Positions 15,970 through 24,683 of a stretch of DNA of 64,000 nt are shown here, one piece after another. The stretch spans positions 248,001 through 312,000 of the forward strand of contig NZ_JABZEE010000001.1 in the NCBI RefSeq assembly GCF_013387495.1. Direction: 5' to 3'. Each line of letters begins with the position of its first letter. Positions within the stretch are counted from its first letter, which is position 1. This DNA comes from Streptomyces sp. PKU-EA00015. GTDB lineage: Bacteria; Actinomycetota; Actinomycetes; Streptomycetales; Streptomycetaceae. The notes below the pieces were generated by a model. That model did not search any database, was not told the DNA's origin, and saw only the letters and a program-made list of their open reading frames with translations. Position numbers and translations under genes: made by a program.

Positions 15970-17276
15970 GCATCCGGCAGCCGACCGAGCGCCCGGTACG
16001 GACACCGGCGTCCGTCAACCGGGTCACGAGCGCGGCACTCGTCGGCACGGTCATCGAGTTCTACGACTTCGCGCTCTACGCCACCGCCGCCGCGATCGTG
16101 TTCGGCCCCGTCTTCTTCCCCGGCTTCGCCCCTGCGGCGGCGACGCTGGCCGCGTTCGGGACCTTCGCCACCGGCTTCGTGGCGCGCCCGCTCGGCTCGG
16201 TCCTCTTCGGACACATCGGAGACCGGCTGGGCCGGCGCGTCGTCCTGCAGTCCACGGTGCTGGTCACCGGCCTCGCCACGTTCGCCATCGGGCTGCTGCC
16301 CGGCTACCGGGAGCTGGGGGTCGCCGCGCCCGTCTGCCTCGTCGTCCTCCGCTTCGTCCAGGGGCTGGGGATCGGAGGCGAATGGACCGGGGCGGTCCTG
16401 CTCGCCGGCGAACACGCGCCGGCCGGCCGCCGTGGTCTGTGGGCCTCGTACCCCCAGACCGGCCCGGCGATCGGCTTCCTGCTCGCCAACGGCTGCGTTC
16501 TCGCGCTCTCGGCGGCGCTCACCGAGGGGCAGTTCCTGGCCTGGGGCTGGCGCGTGCCGTTCTGGTGCGCGGGGCTCCTCACCCTGATCGGCTTCCTCCT
16601 GCGGTCCAGGATCGCCGAGACACCGGTCTTCCAGGGGCTCGCGCGCGACGACGCCCTCGCCCGCTCCCCACTGCGGACCGTCCTGCGGCGGCACCGGGGT
16701 CGCATCCTGCTCGTGGCGGGCGCGGTCACGTGCACGTACGCGGTGCACTACACGGCCACCGCCTGGGCGATGTCCCACCTCGCGGGCCGCCCGGGCTTCA
16801 CCGCCACAGGGACGCTGCTGTGCCTGATGGCGGCGATGACCGTGATGGCCGCCGCCACTCCCGTCGCCGCCGCGCTCGGCGACCGCTACGGCAGGCGCAC
16901 CCTGAGCATCGCCGGCTGCCTGGCCATGGGCGTCACCGCCGTGCCCTATCTGGCGCTCCTGGGAACCGGCGGCCTGCCGACCCTGTGGGCCTGCACGACC
17001 GTGATGCTCCTCGCCCTGATCACCATGCTCGGCGTGCAGGGCGCGTACATCCCGGAGCTGTTCGCACCAGGGCTGCGTACGTCGGGGACGGCGGTCTCGT
17101 ACAACCTGGGGGCCGTGCTCGGCGGAGCGCTCACACCCCTGATCAACAGCAGGCTGGCGCAGACGACGGGCGACGGCGTGCCCTGGGCGGTGGCGGCCTA
17201 CCTCGTGGGGGTGTGCGTTGTGAGCCTGCTGTGCCTGCTGCGGCTGCCGGACACACAGGCCGAGGAGCCCGCCTGA
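15966..17276 (+). CDS. MFS transporter, metabolite:H+ symporter type
   Basis: 436 aa with twelve hydrophobic segments. The start VIEFYDFALYATAAA and the loop 2-3 motif GHIGDRLGRRVVL are typical of the MHS family (proline/shikimate/alpha-ketoglutarate type symporters), as is RFVQGLGIGGEWTGAVLLAGE. Substrate cannot be told. The GTG start sits on the stop of the HTH/TPR regulator, giving a two-gene operon. A 125-bp gap separates it from the DUF488 gene. Confidence 0.92.
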   Translation: MSIRQPTERPVRTPASVNRVTSAALVGTVIEFYDFALYATAAAIVFGPVFFPGFAPAAATLAAFGTFATGFVARPLGSVLFGHIGDRLGRRVVLQSTVLVTGLATFAIGLLPGYRELGVAAPVCLVVLRFVQGLGIGGEWTGAVLLAGEHAPAGRRGLWASYPQTGPAIGFLLANGCVLALSAALTEGQFLAWGWRVPFWCAGLLTLIGFLLRSRIAETPVFQGLARDDALARSPLRTVLRRHRGRILLVAGAVTCTYAVHYTATAWAMSHLAGRPGFTATGTLLCLMAAMTVMAAATPVAAALGDRYGRRTLSIAGCLAMGVTAVPYLALLGTGGLPTLWACTTVMLLALITMLGVQGAYIPELFAPGLRTSGTAVSYNLGAVLGGALTPLINSRLAQTTGDGVPWAVAAYLVGVCVVSLLCLLRLPDTQAEEPA

Positions 17277-17400
17277 CGCAAGGGGCGCCGGGCGGGCAGC
17301 GGCGGTGCCGTTTCCCGCGCTTGGGTTCGCCACGGATCCGGCGTGGACCGTACGGCGACGTTCCGCTGCGTCCTGGCGGCCGAGCGGTGACCCTGGAGGA

Positions 17401-17772
17401 ATGCAGCGACGTTCCGACAGGGTGAAGGTCCGCCGGGTCTACGAGACGCCCGAGCCGGACGACGGTGTGCGCGTACTCGTCGACCGGCTCTGGCCACGCG
17501 GGCTGGCCAAGACCGAGGCGCGCGTCGACGAATGGCCCAAGGCGCTCACCCCGTCGACGGAACTGCGCCGCTGGTACCACAGCCCGGACGGGACGTACGA
17601 GGAGTTCTGCAGGCGCTACGAGGACGAACTCGCCGAGCCCGAGGCGGCCGAGGCCCTGGAACGGCTCAGGGGACTCGCGGCCGACGGATCGCTGACTCTG
17701 CTCACGGCGGCCAAGGACCCGGACGTCAGCCATGCGTCGGTGCTGCTGCGCCTGCTCGGCGCGCGCCGCTAG
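17401..17772 (+). CDS. DUF488 family protein
   Basis: 123 aa small soluble protein of the DUF488 family: VRRVYETPEPDDGVRVLVDRLWPRGLAK at the start (cited in part: VLVDRLWPRGLAK), WYHSPDGTYEEFCRRYEDEL, and LTLLTAAKDPDVSHA near the end. Function is not established; homologues are often called uroporphyrin-III methyltransferase-like by mistake. The start is uncertain: ATG at 17401 has GGAGG only one base upstream, while an internal GTG at 17422 matches the usual family N-terminus. It is convergent with the DUF309 gene. Confidence 0.87.
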   Translation: MQRRSDRVKVRRVYETPEPDDGVRVLVDRLWPRGLAKTEARVDEWPKALTPSTELRRWYHSPDGTYEEFCRRYEDELAEPEAAEALERLRGLAADGSLTLLTAAKDPDVSHASVLLRLLGARR

Positions 17773-17789
17773 CCCGCATCCCCCACGCC

Positions 17790-17881
17790 GGCCGGACGCA
17801 CCACCGCGAGCCGGGCGGCGCGAGCGGGGGCCGACCCGGACCGCACCCCGGCCCGTCCGGCTGACCGCAACGCGTCCGGCC
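17790..17881. repeat. Widely spaced inverted repeat between convergent genes
   Basis: GGCCGGACGC (17790-17799) and its exact complement GCGTCCGGCC (17872-17881) bracket a 72-base GC-rich segment between the convergent DUF488 and DUF309 genes. It could fold as a long terminator-like structure, but such matches are not rare at this GC content. Confidence 0.3.
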
Positions 17882-17909
17882 CGACCCGTCGCGTGCCGGG
17901 CCGCGTACG

Positions 17910-18425
17910 TCACCTGCCGGGGCCGGGCGCCCGGTCCGCCGGACCACCTGTCAGTTGCGGGGCCTCGGCCCCCGCGTCCACCGGGCCCGTAAGGCCGCCC
18001 GCCAGCTCCCGGGCCCACCGGGCCAGGCCCGGAACGTCGATCCCGTACGGTCCCTGGTACGGCGTGATCCGCTCCGCTCCACGAAGCAGCAGCCGCGCGC
18101 CCCCCGTGGTGTTGCCGCGGGCGGCGTGCGTGAGGCCGACGGCCAGTTGGGCGAGCCCCCGCCACAGCTCCCGTTCAGCGGCAGGGCCCGACTTCCAGGC
18201 GTCCTCGAAGACCTCGTGGGCGTGGAACGGCATACCCGCGTCCAGCAGCCGTTGCGCCTCGGCCACTGTCTCGGGGCCGGTGCGCCGCACGCCTTCGGGC
18301 TGTCGCTCCACCCCCGGGGCGCCGTACGGGAGGGGGCGCCCGAGACCGTCGCGGGGCCGGGCACTGCGGGCGCGGCCCTCCGCGTCTCGGTCACGGCGGG
18401 GCCCGGCACTGCGCTGCTCGTCCAT
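17910..18425 (-). CDS. DUF309 domain-containing protein
   Basis: 171 aa. The middle carries the DUF309 helical motif with AQRLLDAGMPFHAHEVFEDA, WRGLAQLAVGLTHAARGNTTG and GARLLLRGAERI; conserved His and Glu residues in HAHEVFE resemble a metal-binding site. The first 45 residues are Arg/Gly/Pro-rich and probably disordered. Function unknown. ATG at 18425 was chosen because the longer frame upstream runs into the divergent HxlR promoter. Confidence 0.85.
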   Translation of the reverse strand: MDEQRSAGPRRDRDAEGRARSARPRDGLGRPLPYGAPGVERQPEGVRRTGPETVAEAQRLLDAGMPFHAHEVFEDAWKSGPAAERELWRGLAQLAVGLTHAARGNTTGGARLLLRGAERITPYQGPYGIDVPGLARWARELAGGLTGPVDAGAEAPQLTGGPADRAPGPGR

Positions 18426-18579
18426 ACGGCGATTGTCCCCTGCTCGACCGACGCCCTCGGCCGCGGCACTCAGGTGCCGGAGCCCGCCGCCGGGCGGGGG
18501 TGCCGCGGCAGGAACCGCGCTCTGTCGCCGCCGGCGGGTGTGACGCCAGAAGGTGAGTTGGATATGGCAACCTAGGAGT

Positions 18580-19107
18580 ATGAAGGCACCGACGCCCGGG
18601 GACGGACCTGCCGCCGCACTCACCGTGGACTCGCGCGGCAGGCCCTGCTCGATCGCCGTCTCGCTCCAGGCGGTCGGAGAGAAGTGGGCGCTGCTCGCGG
18701 TCCGGGAGATCAGCTTCGGCAACCACCGCTTCGGTGCGATCGCCCGCAACACCGGCGCCCCGCGCGATGTCCTGACCGCACGCCTGCGTCACCTGGAGGC
18801 GGTGGGCGTCCTCACCCGCCGCCGGTACAGCGAACACCCGCCCCGGTTCGAGTACCACCTCACCGACGCGGGCCGCGACCTGCTGATCGTGCTGACGGCG
18901 CTGCGCGACTGGGGCGACCGCTGGCTCGTGGACGAGCCGCCCGCCGTCTTCACCCACTCCTGCGGCGAGGAACTGGACATGGTCCACAGCTGCCGCCACT
19001 GCGGTGCCGAGGTCTCCCCGGACGACCTGCGCCTGACCGTGCGCAGCCCGGGCTGGGACCGCGGCGGTCCGGTCGCGGCGGATCCGCCCGGCGGCCCCGC
19101 GGAGTGA
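18580..19107 (+). CDS. HxlR-family winged-helix regulator
   Basis: 175 aa. Winged helix (about 15-110) with the family pattern CSIAVSLQAVGEKWALLAVR, FGAIARNTGAPRDVLTARLR, VLTRRRYSEHPPRFEYHLT and a C-terminal part with a CX2C pair (HSCRHCGAEV) that may bind zinc or sense redox state. A GGAG lies only one base from the ATG, too close for normal use, so the start may be used on a nearly leaderless message or lie at GTG 18625. It diverges from the DUF309 gene. Confidence 0.88.
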   Translation: MKAPTPGDGPAAALTVDSRGRPCSIAVSLQAVGEKWALLAVREISFGNHRFGAIARNTGAPRDVLTARLRHLEAVGVLTRRRYSEHPPRFEYHLTDAGRDLLIVLTALRDWGDRWLVDEPPAVFTHSCGEELDMVHSCRHCGAEVSPDDLRLTVRSPGWDRGGPVAADPPGGPAE

Positions 19108-19580
19108 TGTATCGGCCGCGCGCAAGGCCGAGCACCGGTGCTTGGTGATCGAAACTCACGGCACGACACTGGTGAATTCCGGTGCCACAGAAAACCCGTA
19201 ACGGACAAGGTCAGTTTTTGGTCCTGTTGGGCGCCATATCGATCGTGCACATGTTCACCGATAGCACTCCTGTGCACATCCGAGGTATCCCCCATGGCGT
19301 TTTCAGCCCACGCCTCCGCGTCTTTTGCCGCTGGCATGTGGCAGGAAAAGGGCCACGGGGAATGGTCCCGAGCAGCGGCGGAGAGCGGCTGTACCCACAC
19401 AGCTCATATCTCCAATCAAACGTCAACGCTCTGAATTTCGGCCAAACTTGACAGTGGCCTTGTTCCGGTCGGGAAGGGTCAACAGGCTGAAGTGTCGGCC
19501 TGTTCGGGACGGGGCCACTGCCGATGCACCACCTGCTCGCACAACTGCGCGAACAGGCGTTACGCGGAGGGGAGCTCGCG
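19108..19580. other. Long lower-GC intergenic region upstream of the acyl-CoA dehydrogenase homologue
   Basis: About 470 bp, clearly less GC-rich than its surroundings. Short frames are open here on both strands but have no ribosome sites or recognisable protein. It contains two direct GTGCACAT copies (19245-19252 and 19272-19279, 27 bp apart) and a TTGACA at 19448-19453 that could be a -35 element. It is most likely a regulatory region for the gene at 19581. Confidence 0.45.
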
Positions 19581-20777
19581 ATGGACGGTTATTTCGCCAG
19601 TCGACTGCATCACCAGCTGCGCGCCCAGGTGAGGGATTTCGCCGAACGGGAGGTGCGCCCGCGCATTCCGGCCATGGAGGCCACCCGCGCGGTCGACAGG
19701 AACCTCTCCCTGCTGATCGCCCGGCAGGGCTGGCTCGGCGTCACGATCAGCGCAGACTTCGGCGGCATGGCTCTCGGCCACCTCGCCAAGACCCTCATCA
19801 TCGAGGAGCTGTCACGGGTCAGCGGAGCGATGGGCGCCATGGTGCAGGCGTCGCAGCTGGGCGTCGCCAAGATTGTCCATTTCGGCGACACCGAGCAGAA
19901 GAAGACCTGGCTTCCGGCGATAGCCGCCGGCGAATGCCTGCCGACCATCGCCGTCACCGAGCCGGAGTCCGGCGGACACGTGCTCGGCATAAGCGCCACC
20001 GCCGTGCGCGACGGCGACGACTACGTCCTCAATGGCCGGAAAGTATATGTGGGCAACAGCCATGTCGGTGATCTGCACGGCGTCGTGGTCCGCACCGGTC
20101 CGGGCTCGCACGGGCTGACCGCCTTCCTCGTCGAGTCCGGCCGGCCGGGGTTCCGCATCGGCGAGCAGAAGCCGACGATGGGACTGCACGGCTTCAGCTT
20201 CGGCGAGCTGTTCTTCGACAACTGCCGCGTCCCCGCCGCGAACCGCCTCGGCGAGGAGGGCGACGGACTGTCCGTCGCGTACTCCTCCAGCGTGCTGTAC
20301 GGGCGGGCCAACCTCACCGCCGTGTCCCTCGGCATCCACCAGGCGATCCTGGAGGAGACCACGCGCTTCTGCGAGCAGCGCCACCGTTACGGCAGGCCGC
20401 TGCACGAACTTCCGTCCGTCAAGCTGAAGTTGGGCACGATGCAGTCGCGGCTGATGACCTCACGGCTCGCCGCGTACCACGCGGTCCACCTGCTGGACGC
20501 GGGCATGTCCTGCGACGCCGAGCTGATGAACGCCAAGCTGGTCAACGTGGAGTCGGCGATCGACTCCGCCCGCAACGCCATGGAGATCCACGCCGCCGCC
20601 GGGCTGTTCACGGACCGACCCATCGAGCGCTACATGCGGGACGCGCTGCACATGTTCGCGCCCGCCGGCACGTCCGACGTCCAGCTGCTCCGCCTGGCCG
20701 AGGTCGCGCTCGGCACGGCGAAGGGCCAGTGGTCGCAACGGCTGTCGGACGCTGTACGGATGGCGCCCACCGGCTGA
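19581..20777 (+). CDS. Acyl-CoA dehydrogenase-fold flavoprotein lacking the canonical catalytic glutamate
   Basis: 398 aa, full-length acyl-CoA dehydrogenase fold: N-terminal helices, the FAD-binding middle domain (TIAVTEPESGGHVLGI, YVLNGRKVYVGNSHVGD), and a C-terminal domain with RHRYGRPLHELPSVKLKL. The helix-K position normally holding Glu before GT (YEGT) is Ala362 in APAGTSDVQ; the alternative helix-G position used by isovaleryl/long-chain enzymes is Gly241 in LYGRAN. It may therefore not be a dehydrogenase but, for example, a flavin oxidase or monooxygenase. GGGGAG six bases before ATG 19581 supports this start over ATG 19524. No coupled gene is present. Confidence 0.88.
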   Translation: MDGYFASRLHHQLRAQVRDFAEREVRPRIPAMEATRAVDRNLSLLIARQGWLGVTISADFGGMALGHLAKTLIIEELSRVSGAMGAMVQASQLGVAKIVHFGDTEQKKTWLPAIAAGECLPTIAVTEPESGGHVLGISATAVRDGDDYVLNGRKVYVGNSHVGDLHGVVVRTGPGSHGLTAFLVESGRPGFRIGEQKPTMGLHGFSFGELFFDNCRVPAANRLGEEGDGLSVAYSSSVLYGRANLTAVSLGIHQAILEETTRFCEQRHRYGRPLHELPSVKLKLGTMQSRLMTSRLAAYHAVHLLDAGMSCDAELMNAKLVNVESAIDSARNAMEIHAAAGLFTDRPIERYMRDALHMFAPAGTSDVQLLRLAEVALGTAKGQWSQRLSDAVRMAPTG

Positions 20778-20823
20778 GGCGTGCGCGGGCGACAGCGCGG
20801 AGGACGGTTCCTGGGGCGACACG

Positions 20824-20849
20824 CCCCGGGGCGCCCGCCCGCCCCGGGG
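20824..20849. terminator. Bidirectional terminator hairpin
   Basis: Perfect 10-bp stem CCCCGGGGCG/CGCCCCGGGG with a 6-base loop between the convergent acyl-CoA dehydrogenase homologue and the GAF gene that ends the conservon. Confidence 0.6.
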
Positions 20850-20856
20850 CCCCGCC

Positions 20857-21426
20857 TCAGATGCTCCCGTCCTCCCGCCGGTGGATCTGCGCGATCAGCT
20901 CCGCCGCCAGGGACTTGATCGTCTCGAGCCCCGCCCTGCCCCACGGGCGCGGTTCGGTGTCCACCACGCAGATCGTGCCCAGGGCGATCCCCGTGCGGTC
21001 GATCAGCGGCGCTCCCAGATAGGAGCGGATGCCGATCTCGTCGACGACCGGATTGCCGGCGAAACGCGGGTAGTCGCAGACGTCCTCCAGGACGAGCGCC
21101 TTGCGCCGTACGACCACATGCGGGCAGTAGCCGTGGTCCCGCGCCATGAACCGGCTGACCCCGCCGCCCGTCGCGGCCGCGCCGAGGTCGGTGCCGCGGT
21201 GCGTGCCGCCCGGTGTGTGCAGCCCGGCGAAGAACTGCCGCTTCTCGTCGATGAAGTTGACCATCGAGTACGGCGCGGCGGTCACCTCCGCGAGCTTGTG
21301 GGCGAAGTCGTCGAAGGCGGGGTCGGGCCGTTCCCCGAACCCGAGCTGGCGCAGGCGCTGCACGCGGGCGGGTGCCTCGCGGTCGACCGGGGTCAGCAGC
21401 AGGTGGCCGGTGGGGTCGTACGTCAT
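20857..21426 (-). CDS. GAF domain protein, last gene of conservon
   Basis: 189 aa single GAF-domain protein: FDDFAHKLAEVTAAPYSMVN, FIDEKRQFFAGLHTP, DVCDYPRFAGNPVVDE, YLGAPLIDRTGIALGTICVVD. Such domains bind small molecules, haem or flavin; a conserved Cys (HGYCPHVVV) is present. The ATG overlaps the GTPase stop (ATGA). Conservons often end with a cytochrome P450 gene; here a GAF protein takes that place. It could be the sensing or output component of the GTPase switch, an inference. Confidence 0.87.
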   Translation of the reverse strand: MTYDPTGHLLLTPVDREAPARVQRLRQLGFGERPDPAFDDFAHKLAEVTAAPYSMVNFIDEKRQFFAGLHTPGGTHRGTDLGAAATGGGVSRFMARDHGYCPHVVVRRKALVLEDVCDYPRFAGNPVVDEIGIRSYLGAPLIDRTGIALGTICVVDTEPRPWGRAGLETIKSLAAELIAQIHRREDGSI

Positions 21427-22037
21427 GTCGGTGCTCCATAGCTCGGTGCCGGGGCGGGCTGGGCGGTGGTGGTGAGCAGATGCTGGACGAGGGTGACCAG
21501 GGTCGCGATCCCGGAGCCGGCGACCCGCGCGTCGCACAGCACGACCGGCACCTCCGGCTTGAGGTCGATCGCCGCCCGCACCTCGTCGGGTTCGTAGCGG
21601 TACGCACCGTCGAACTCGTTGACGGCGACGACGAACCCGATGCCGCGCCGCTCGAAGAAATCCACCGCGGAGAAGGACTCCTCCAGGCGGCGGGTGTCCG
21701 CGAGGACGACCGCTCCGAGCGCGCCCTCGGAGAGCTCGTCCCACATGAACCAGAAGCGCTCCTGGCCCGGTGTGCCGAAGAGGTAGAGCACGTGGCGGGC
21801 GTCCAGCGTGATCCGGCCGAAGTCCATGGCGACCGTGGTGGTCGTCTTGGCCTCGATGCCGTCCAGGCTGTCCGTCGCGGCGCTGACCTGAGTGAGCAGC
21901 TCCTCCGTGCTGAGCGGATCGATCTCGCTGACCGCTCCGACGAACGTCGTCTTGCCCACTCCGAAACCGCCCGCGACCAGGATCTTGAGCGCGGCCGGAA
22001 ACAGGTCGGCGGTTTCAGAGCCGTCGTCGTAGGCCAT
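21423..22037 (-). CDS. cvnD: Conservon GTPase (CvnD-type, MglA-like)
   Basis: 204 aa small GTPase. Walker A GGFGVGKTTFVGA, switch region with TTTTVAMDFGRI, G3 motif LFGTPGQERFWFMW and the NKxD-equivalent VNEFDGA. In the eukaryote-like G-protein switches called conservons (cvn) this GTPase works with a membrane sensor kinase, a roadblock protein and a DUF742 protein. ATG 22037 has GGAGG nine bases upstream and overlaps the DUF742 gene by 23 nt. Confidence 0.92.
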   Translation of the reverse strand: MAYDDGSETADLFPAALKILVAGGFGVGKTTFVGAVSEIDPLSTEELLTQVSAATDSLDGIEAKTTTTVAMDFGRITLDARHVLYLFGTPGQERFWFMWDELSEGALGAVVLADTRRLEESFSAVDFFERRGIGFVVAVNEFDGAYRYEPDEVRAAIDLKPEVPVVLCDARVAGSGIATLVTLVQHLLTTTAQPAPAPSYGAPT

Positions 22038-22386
22038 CGAGCACCGCCTCCAGGAGTGATCGGTCCGTGGATGTGTCATGGGTGCGCGGCGCCCGCGCGG
22101 TGACGGCGCCGCAGGCCACGAGGTCGGAAAGGAGCACCTTGGTGACGACGGCCGGCAGCCTCAGGTGCGCGGAGATCTCGGCGACCGACGTCGGCCCGTG
22201 GCACAGTCCGAGTGCCATGGTGTGTTCGGGGCCGAGGTGTCCCTGCGGCGCCGATCCGGTGGCCATCACCAGACTGAGCAGATCCAGCGCCGTCGTCGGA
22301 CGGGTGCGGCCGCCGCTGACCGTGTACGGACGGATCAGCCGGCCGGCCGCGTCGTCCAGCAGCGGCCCCTCCTTGGGCGCGGGCAT
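22015..22386 (-). CDS. cvnC: DUF742 protein (CvnC-type)
   Basis: 123 aa winged-helix-like DUF742 protein: RLIRPYTVSGGRTRPTTALD at the start, then TSVAEISAHLRLPAVVTKVLL and RSLLEAVLDGLRRRL at the end. It is the third component of the conservon; its role is probably to connect roadblock and GTPase parts. Its ATG is one base from the stop of the roadblock gene. Confidence 0.9.
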   Translation of the reverse strand: MPAPKEGPLLDDAAGRLIRPYTVSGGRTRPTTALDLLSLVMATGSAPQGHLGPEHTMALGLCHGPTSVAEISAHLRLPAVVTKVLLSDLVACGAVTARAPRTHDTSTDRSLLEAVLDGLRRRL

Positions 22387-22387
22387 G

Positions 22388-22822
22388 TCACTGCCCCGCA
22401 GTGCTCGGCACCCCCGCGGCCGCTCTGGCCGGCGTGACCAGGTACGGCCGTACGCTCTTGACCAGCATCGCCATCTCGTACCCGAGCACGGCGGCGTCGG
22501 CCTCGCGTCCGGCGAGCACGGCCAGGCAGGTGCCGGAGCCGGCCGTGGAGACGAACAGCAGGGTGGAGTCGAGTTCCACGACCACCTGGCGCACCTCGCC
22601 GCCGTCGCCGAAGCGGGCGCCGGCGCTGCGGCCCAGCGAGTAGAGGCCGGAGGCCAGGGCGGCCATGTGGTCCGCGCTGTCGTTGTCCAGGCCGTGAACG
22701 GATTTGACCAGGCCGTCGGAGGAGAGCAGTACAGCGTTGCGGGTGTACGGCACTCGCTGTACGAGGCCGCTGAGCAGCCAGTCGAGGTCCGAGACGTGGC
22801 CGGACGGCACATCGCTCGCCAT
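22388..22822 (-). CDS. cvnB: Roadblock/LC7 protein (CvnB-type)
   Basis: 144 aa. Roadblock/LC7 fold with LDWLLSGLVQRVPYTRNAVL, LSSDGLVKSVHGLD and CLAVLAGREADAAVLGYEM. In conservons this MglB-like protein acts as the GTPase-activating or scaffold subunit for CvnD. It starts 7 bp after the sensor kinase stop. Confidence 0.92.
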   Translation of the reverse strand: MASDVPSGHVSDLDWLLSGLVQRVPYTRNAVLLSSDGLVKSVHGLDNDSADHMAALASGLYSLGRSAGARFGDGGEVRQVVVELDSTLLFVSTAGSGTCLAVLAGREADAAVLGYEMAMLVKSVRPYLVTPARAAAGVPSTAGQ

Positions 22823-22829
22823 GGTGCAT

Positions 22830-24683
22830 CTACTCCTTGATGGTGGTGTCCTGGGGGTGCAGGTCGGATCGTGCCGGGGCGGTCGGCGGCTGCGCAGCGG
22901 CGAGGCCGATGCCGCGCTGGAAGGCGGCCATCAGGCCCGGGTCGTGGAGGGCCTGGTCGTCGTCCTTGCGCGGCGCGGGGGCGTCGCGCAGTTGCGGGAC
23001 CAGGTGCTCCTGACTGCGGCGCTTGGGGAGTTGGGGGCGGCCCATGGTGTCGCGCACCGCGTGGGGGCGCAGCGGGTCGACGTCGGTCTGCGGGGGGTCC
23101 GCTGCCGGTTCCTGCGGTTCCTGGTGGGACGGGGTGTGGCCGTAACCGGGCTGGGCGGCGGCCGGGTGGGGTCGCTCGCCGTGCTCGCCGCGTACGGGCA
23201 GGGGTTCGAGCCGGTCCGAGACCCGGACCGGCTCGCGCTGTGCGGGCAGCGGCTGCGGCTGTGTCCGGTGCTGCGGGAGCGGTTCGGACGGGAGCCGTGT
23301 CCGCGGATGCGGATCAGCCGGCGGTTGGGCGTCGGCCCCGGCGGGCTGCGGCCGAGGGATCGCCGGGGACTGCGGGAGCCGGGGCGGTGAGGTGGCCGCG
23401 ATACGGGGCCCGGCGGAGGGCTGTTCGCCCTCGTTCTGCGCGAATCCGCCCGGCTCGGCACCGAGCAGGCCCAGCGGCAGGACGAGTACGGCCTGCACCC
23501 CGCCGTAGATGTTGGACTGCAGCCGTACGGCGATGCCGTGCCGACGGGCCAGCGCGGAGACCACGAACAGGCCGATCCGCCCGTCCTGCAGCAGATGCGC
23601 GACGTTGACCTGGTCGGGGTCGGTGAGCAGGGCGTTCATCTTGTCCTGTTCACCGAGGGGCATGCCGAGGCCGCGGTCCTCCACCTCGACGGCGAGCCCG
23701 GCCGTGACGTGCTGGGCACGCAGCAGGACCTGGGTGTGCGGCGCGGAGAACAGGGTGGCGTTCTCGACGAGTTCGGCGAGGAGGTGGATCACGTCGGCGA
23801 CCGCGTGCCCGCGCAGCGTGCCGTCGACCGGCGGTACCAGCTTGACCCGCGGGTACTGCTCGACCTCGGCGATCGCGGACCGGAGCACCTCGGTCATGGT
23901 GACCGGGTTCGACCACTGGCGGCGGGAGATGGCGCCGCCGAGGACGGCGAGGTTCTCGGCGTGCCGGCGGATGCGGGTCGCGAGGTGGTCGACGTGGAAC
24001 AGGCCCTTGAGCAGCTCGGGGTCCTCGACCTCGTTCTCCAGCTCGTCGAGCAGCTGGATCTCGCGGTGGACGAGCGACTGGAGCCGCCGTGCGAGGTTGA
24101 CGAAGACCTCGACCTTCTGCTCGTTGCCGACGCTGCTGGAGAGCCGGGACGCCTGGACGACCGCCGTGACGGCGGCGTCGTGCGAGCGGGCCAACTCCTG
24201 TGCCAGCAGGTCGAATTCGTCCGCCCCGGGCACCGGGGGCGCGGAGTCGCGGCGGGGCTGGGGGACTTCGCCGCGGCGGAGTCCGTCGACGACGGTGCGC
24301 AGTTCGGCCTGTCCCCGCGCGGTGGTGCGGCGCAGCGTGGAGGCGCGGTCGAGCAGGGACTTGGCCGTGCGGTCGGCGCCCACGGCGGCCGCTGCCACGG
24401 CCGTCACGGCGAGGGCGGCCATGCCCAGGAGTACGGCCCACAGGGCGAGGGTCGGTTCGGGGGACGCGACACGCAAGGTGAACAGCACCGCTGCCGCGCC
24501 GCTGAGGGCGGCGGCTACGGTGGGCAGGACTGCGGAGCGCAGGAGTTGGGGTCTTATGCGGGTTTCCGACGGCGTCGAGGTCTGCGACCGCCCGGGCGAG
24601 GACAGGGTGCGGGCGCCTGGCCGGCCGTGACGCCCGCCCTCTCGGCGGTCGGACCGCGTGGCGGGTGCGCGTAGTTGAGACAT
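22830..24683 (-). CDS. cvnA: Conservon sensor histidine kinase (CvnA-type)
   Basis: 617 aa. Arg-rich N-terminus, two membrane segments (PQLLRSAVLPTVAAALSGAA and a second around LALWAVLLGMAALAVTAVAA), a coiled-coil linker, then a GHKL ATPase with HLLAELVENATLFSAPHTQV, VEDRGLGMPLGEQ and GRIGLFVVSALARRHGI. A normal HisKA phosphoacceptor box is not obvious; the helix has SVGNEQKVEVFVNLARRLQS instead, usual for conservon kinases. The last 200 residues are Pro/Gln-rich, probably disordered. ATG 24683 is used; the frame upstream is noncoding. It leads the five-gene conservon operon. Confidence 0.9.
   Translation of the reverse strand: MSQLRAPATRSDRREGGRHGRPGARTLSSPGRSQTSTPSETRIRPQLLRSAVLPTVAAALSGAAAVLFTLRVASPEPTLALWAVLLGMAALAVTAVAAAAVGADRTAKSLLDRASTLRRTTARGQAELRTVVDGLRRGEVPQPRRDSAPPVPGADEFDLLAQELARSHDAAVTAVVQASRLSSSVGNEQKVEVFVNLARRLQSLVHREIQLLDELENEVEDPELLKGLFHVDHLATRIRRHAENLAVLGGAISRRQWSNPVTMTEVLRSAIAEVEQYPRVKLVPPVDGTLRGHAVADVIHLLAELVENATLFSAPHTQVLLRAQHVTAGLAVEVEDRGLGMPLGEQDKMNALLTDPDQVNVAHLLQDGRIGLFVVSALARRHGIAVRLQSNIYGGVQAVLVLPLGLLGAEPGGFAQNEGEQPSAGPRIAATSPPRLPQSPAIPRPQPAGADAQPPADPHPRTRLPSEPLPQHRTQPQPLPAQREPVRVSDRLEPLPVRGEHGERPHPAAAQPGYGHTPSHQEPQEPAADPPQTDVDPLRPHAVRDTMGRPQLPKRRSQEHLVPQLRDAPAPRKDDDQALHDPGLMAAFQRGIGLAAAQPPTAPARSDLHPQDTTIKE

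Noticed and set aside
19138..19451. Short plus-strand frames upstream of the acyl-CoA dehydrogenase homologue
   Set aside because: No ribosome sites, no recognisable protein and poor third-position GC; more likely regulatory DNA.
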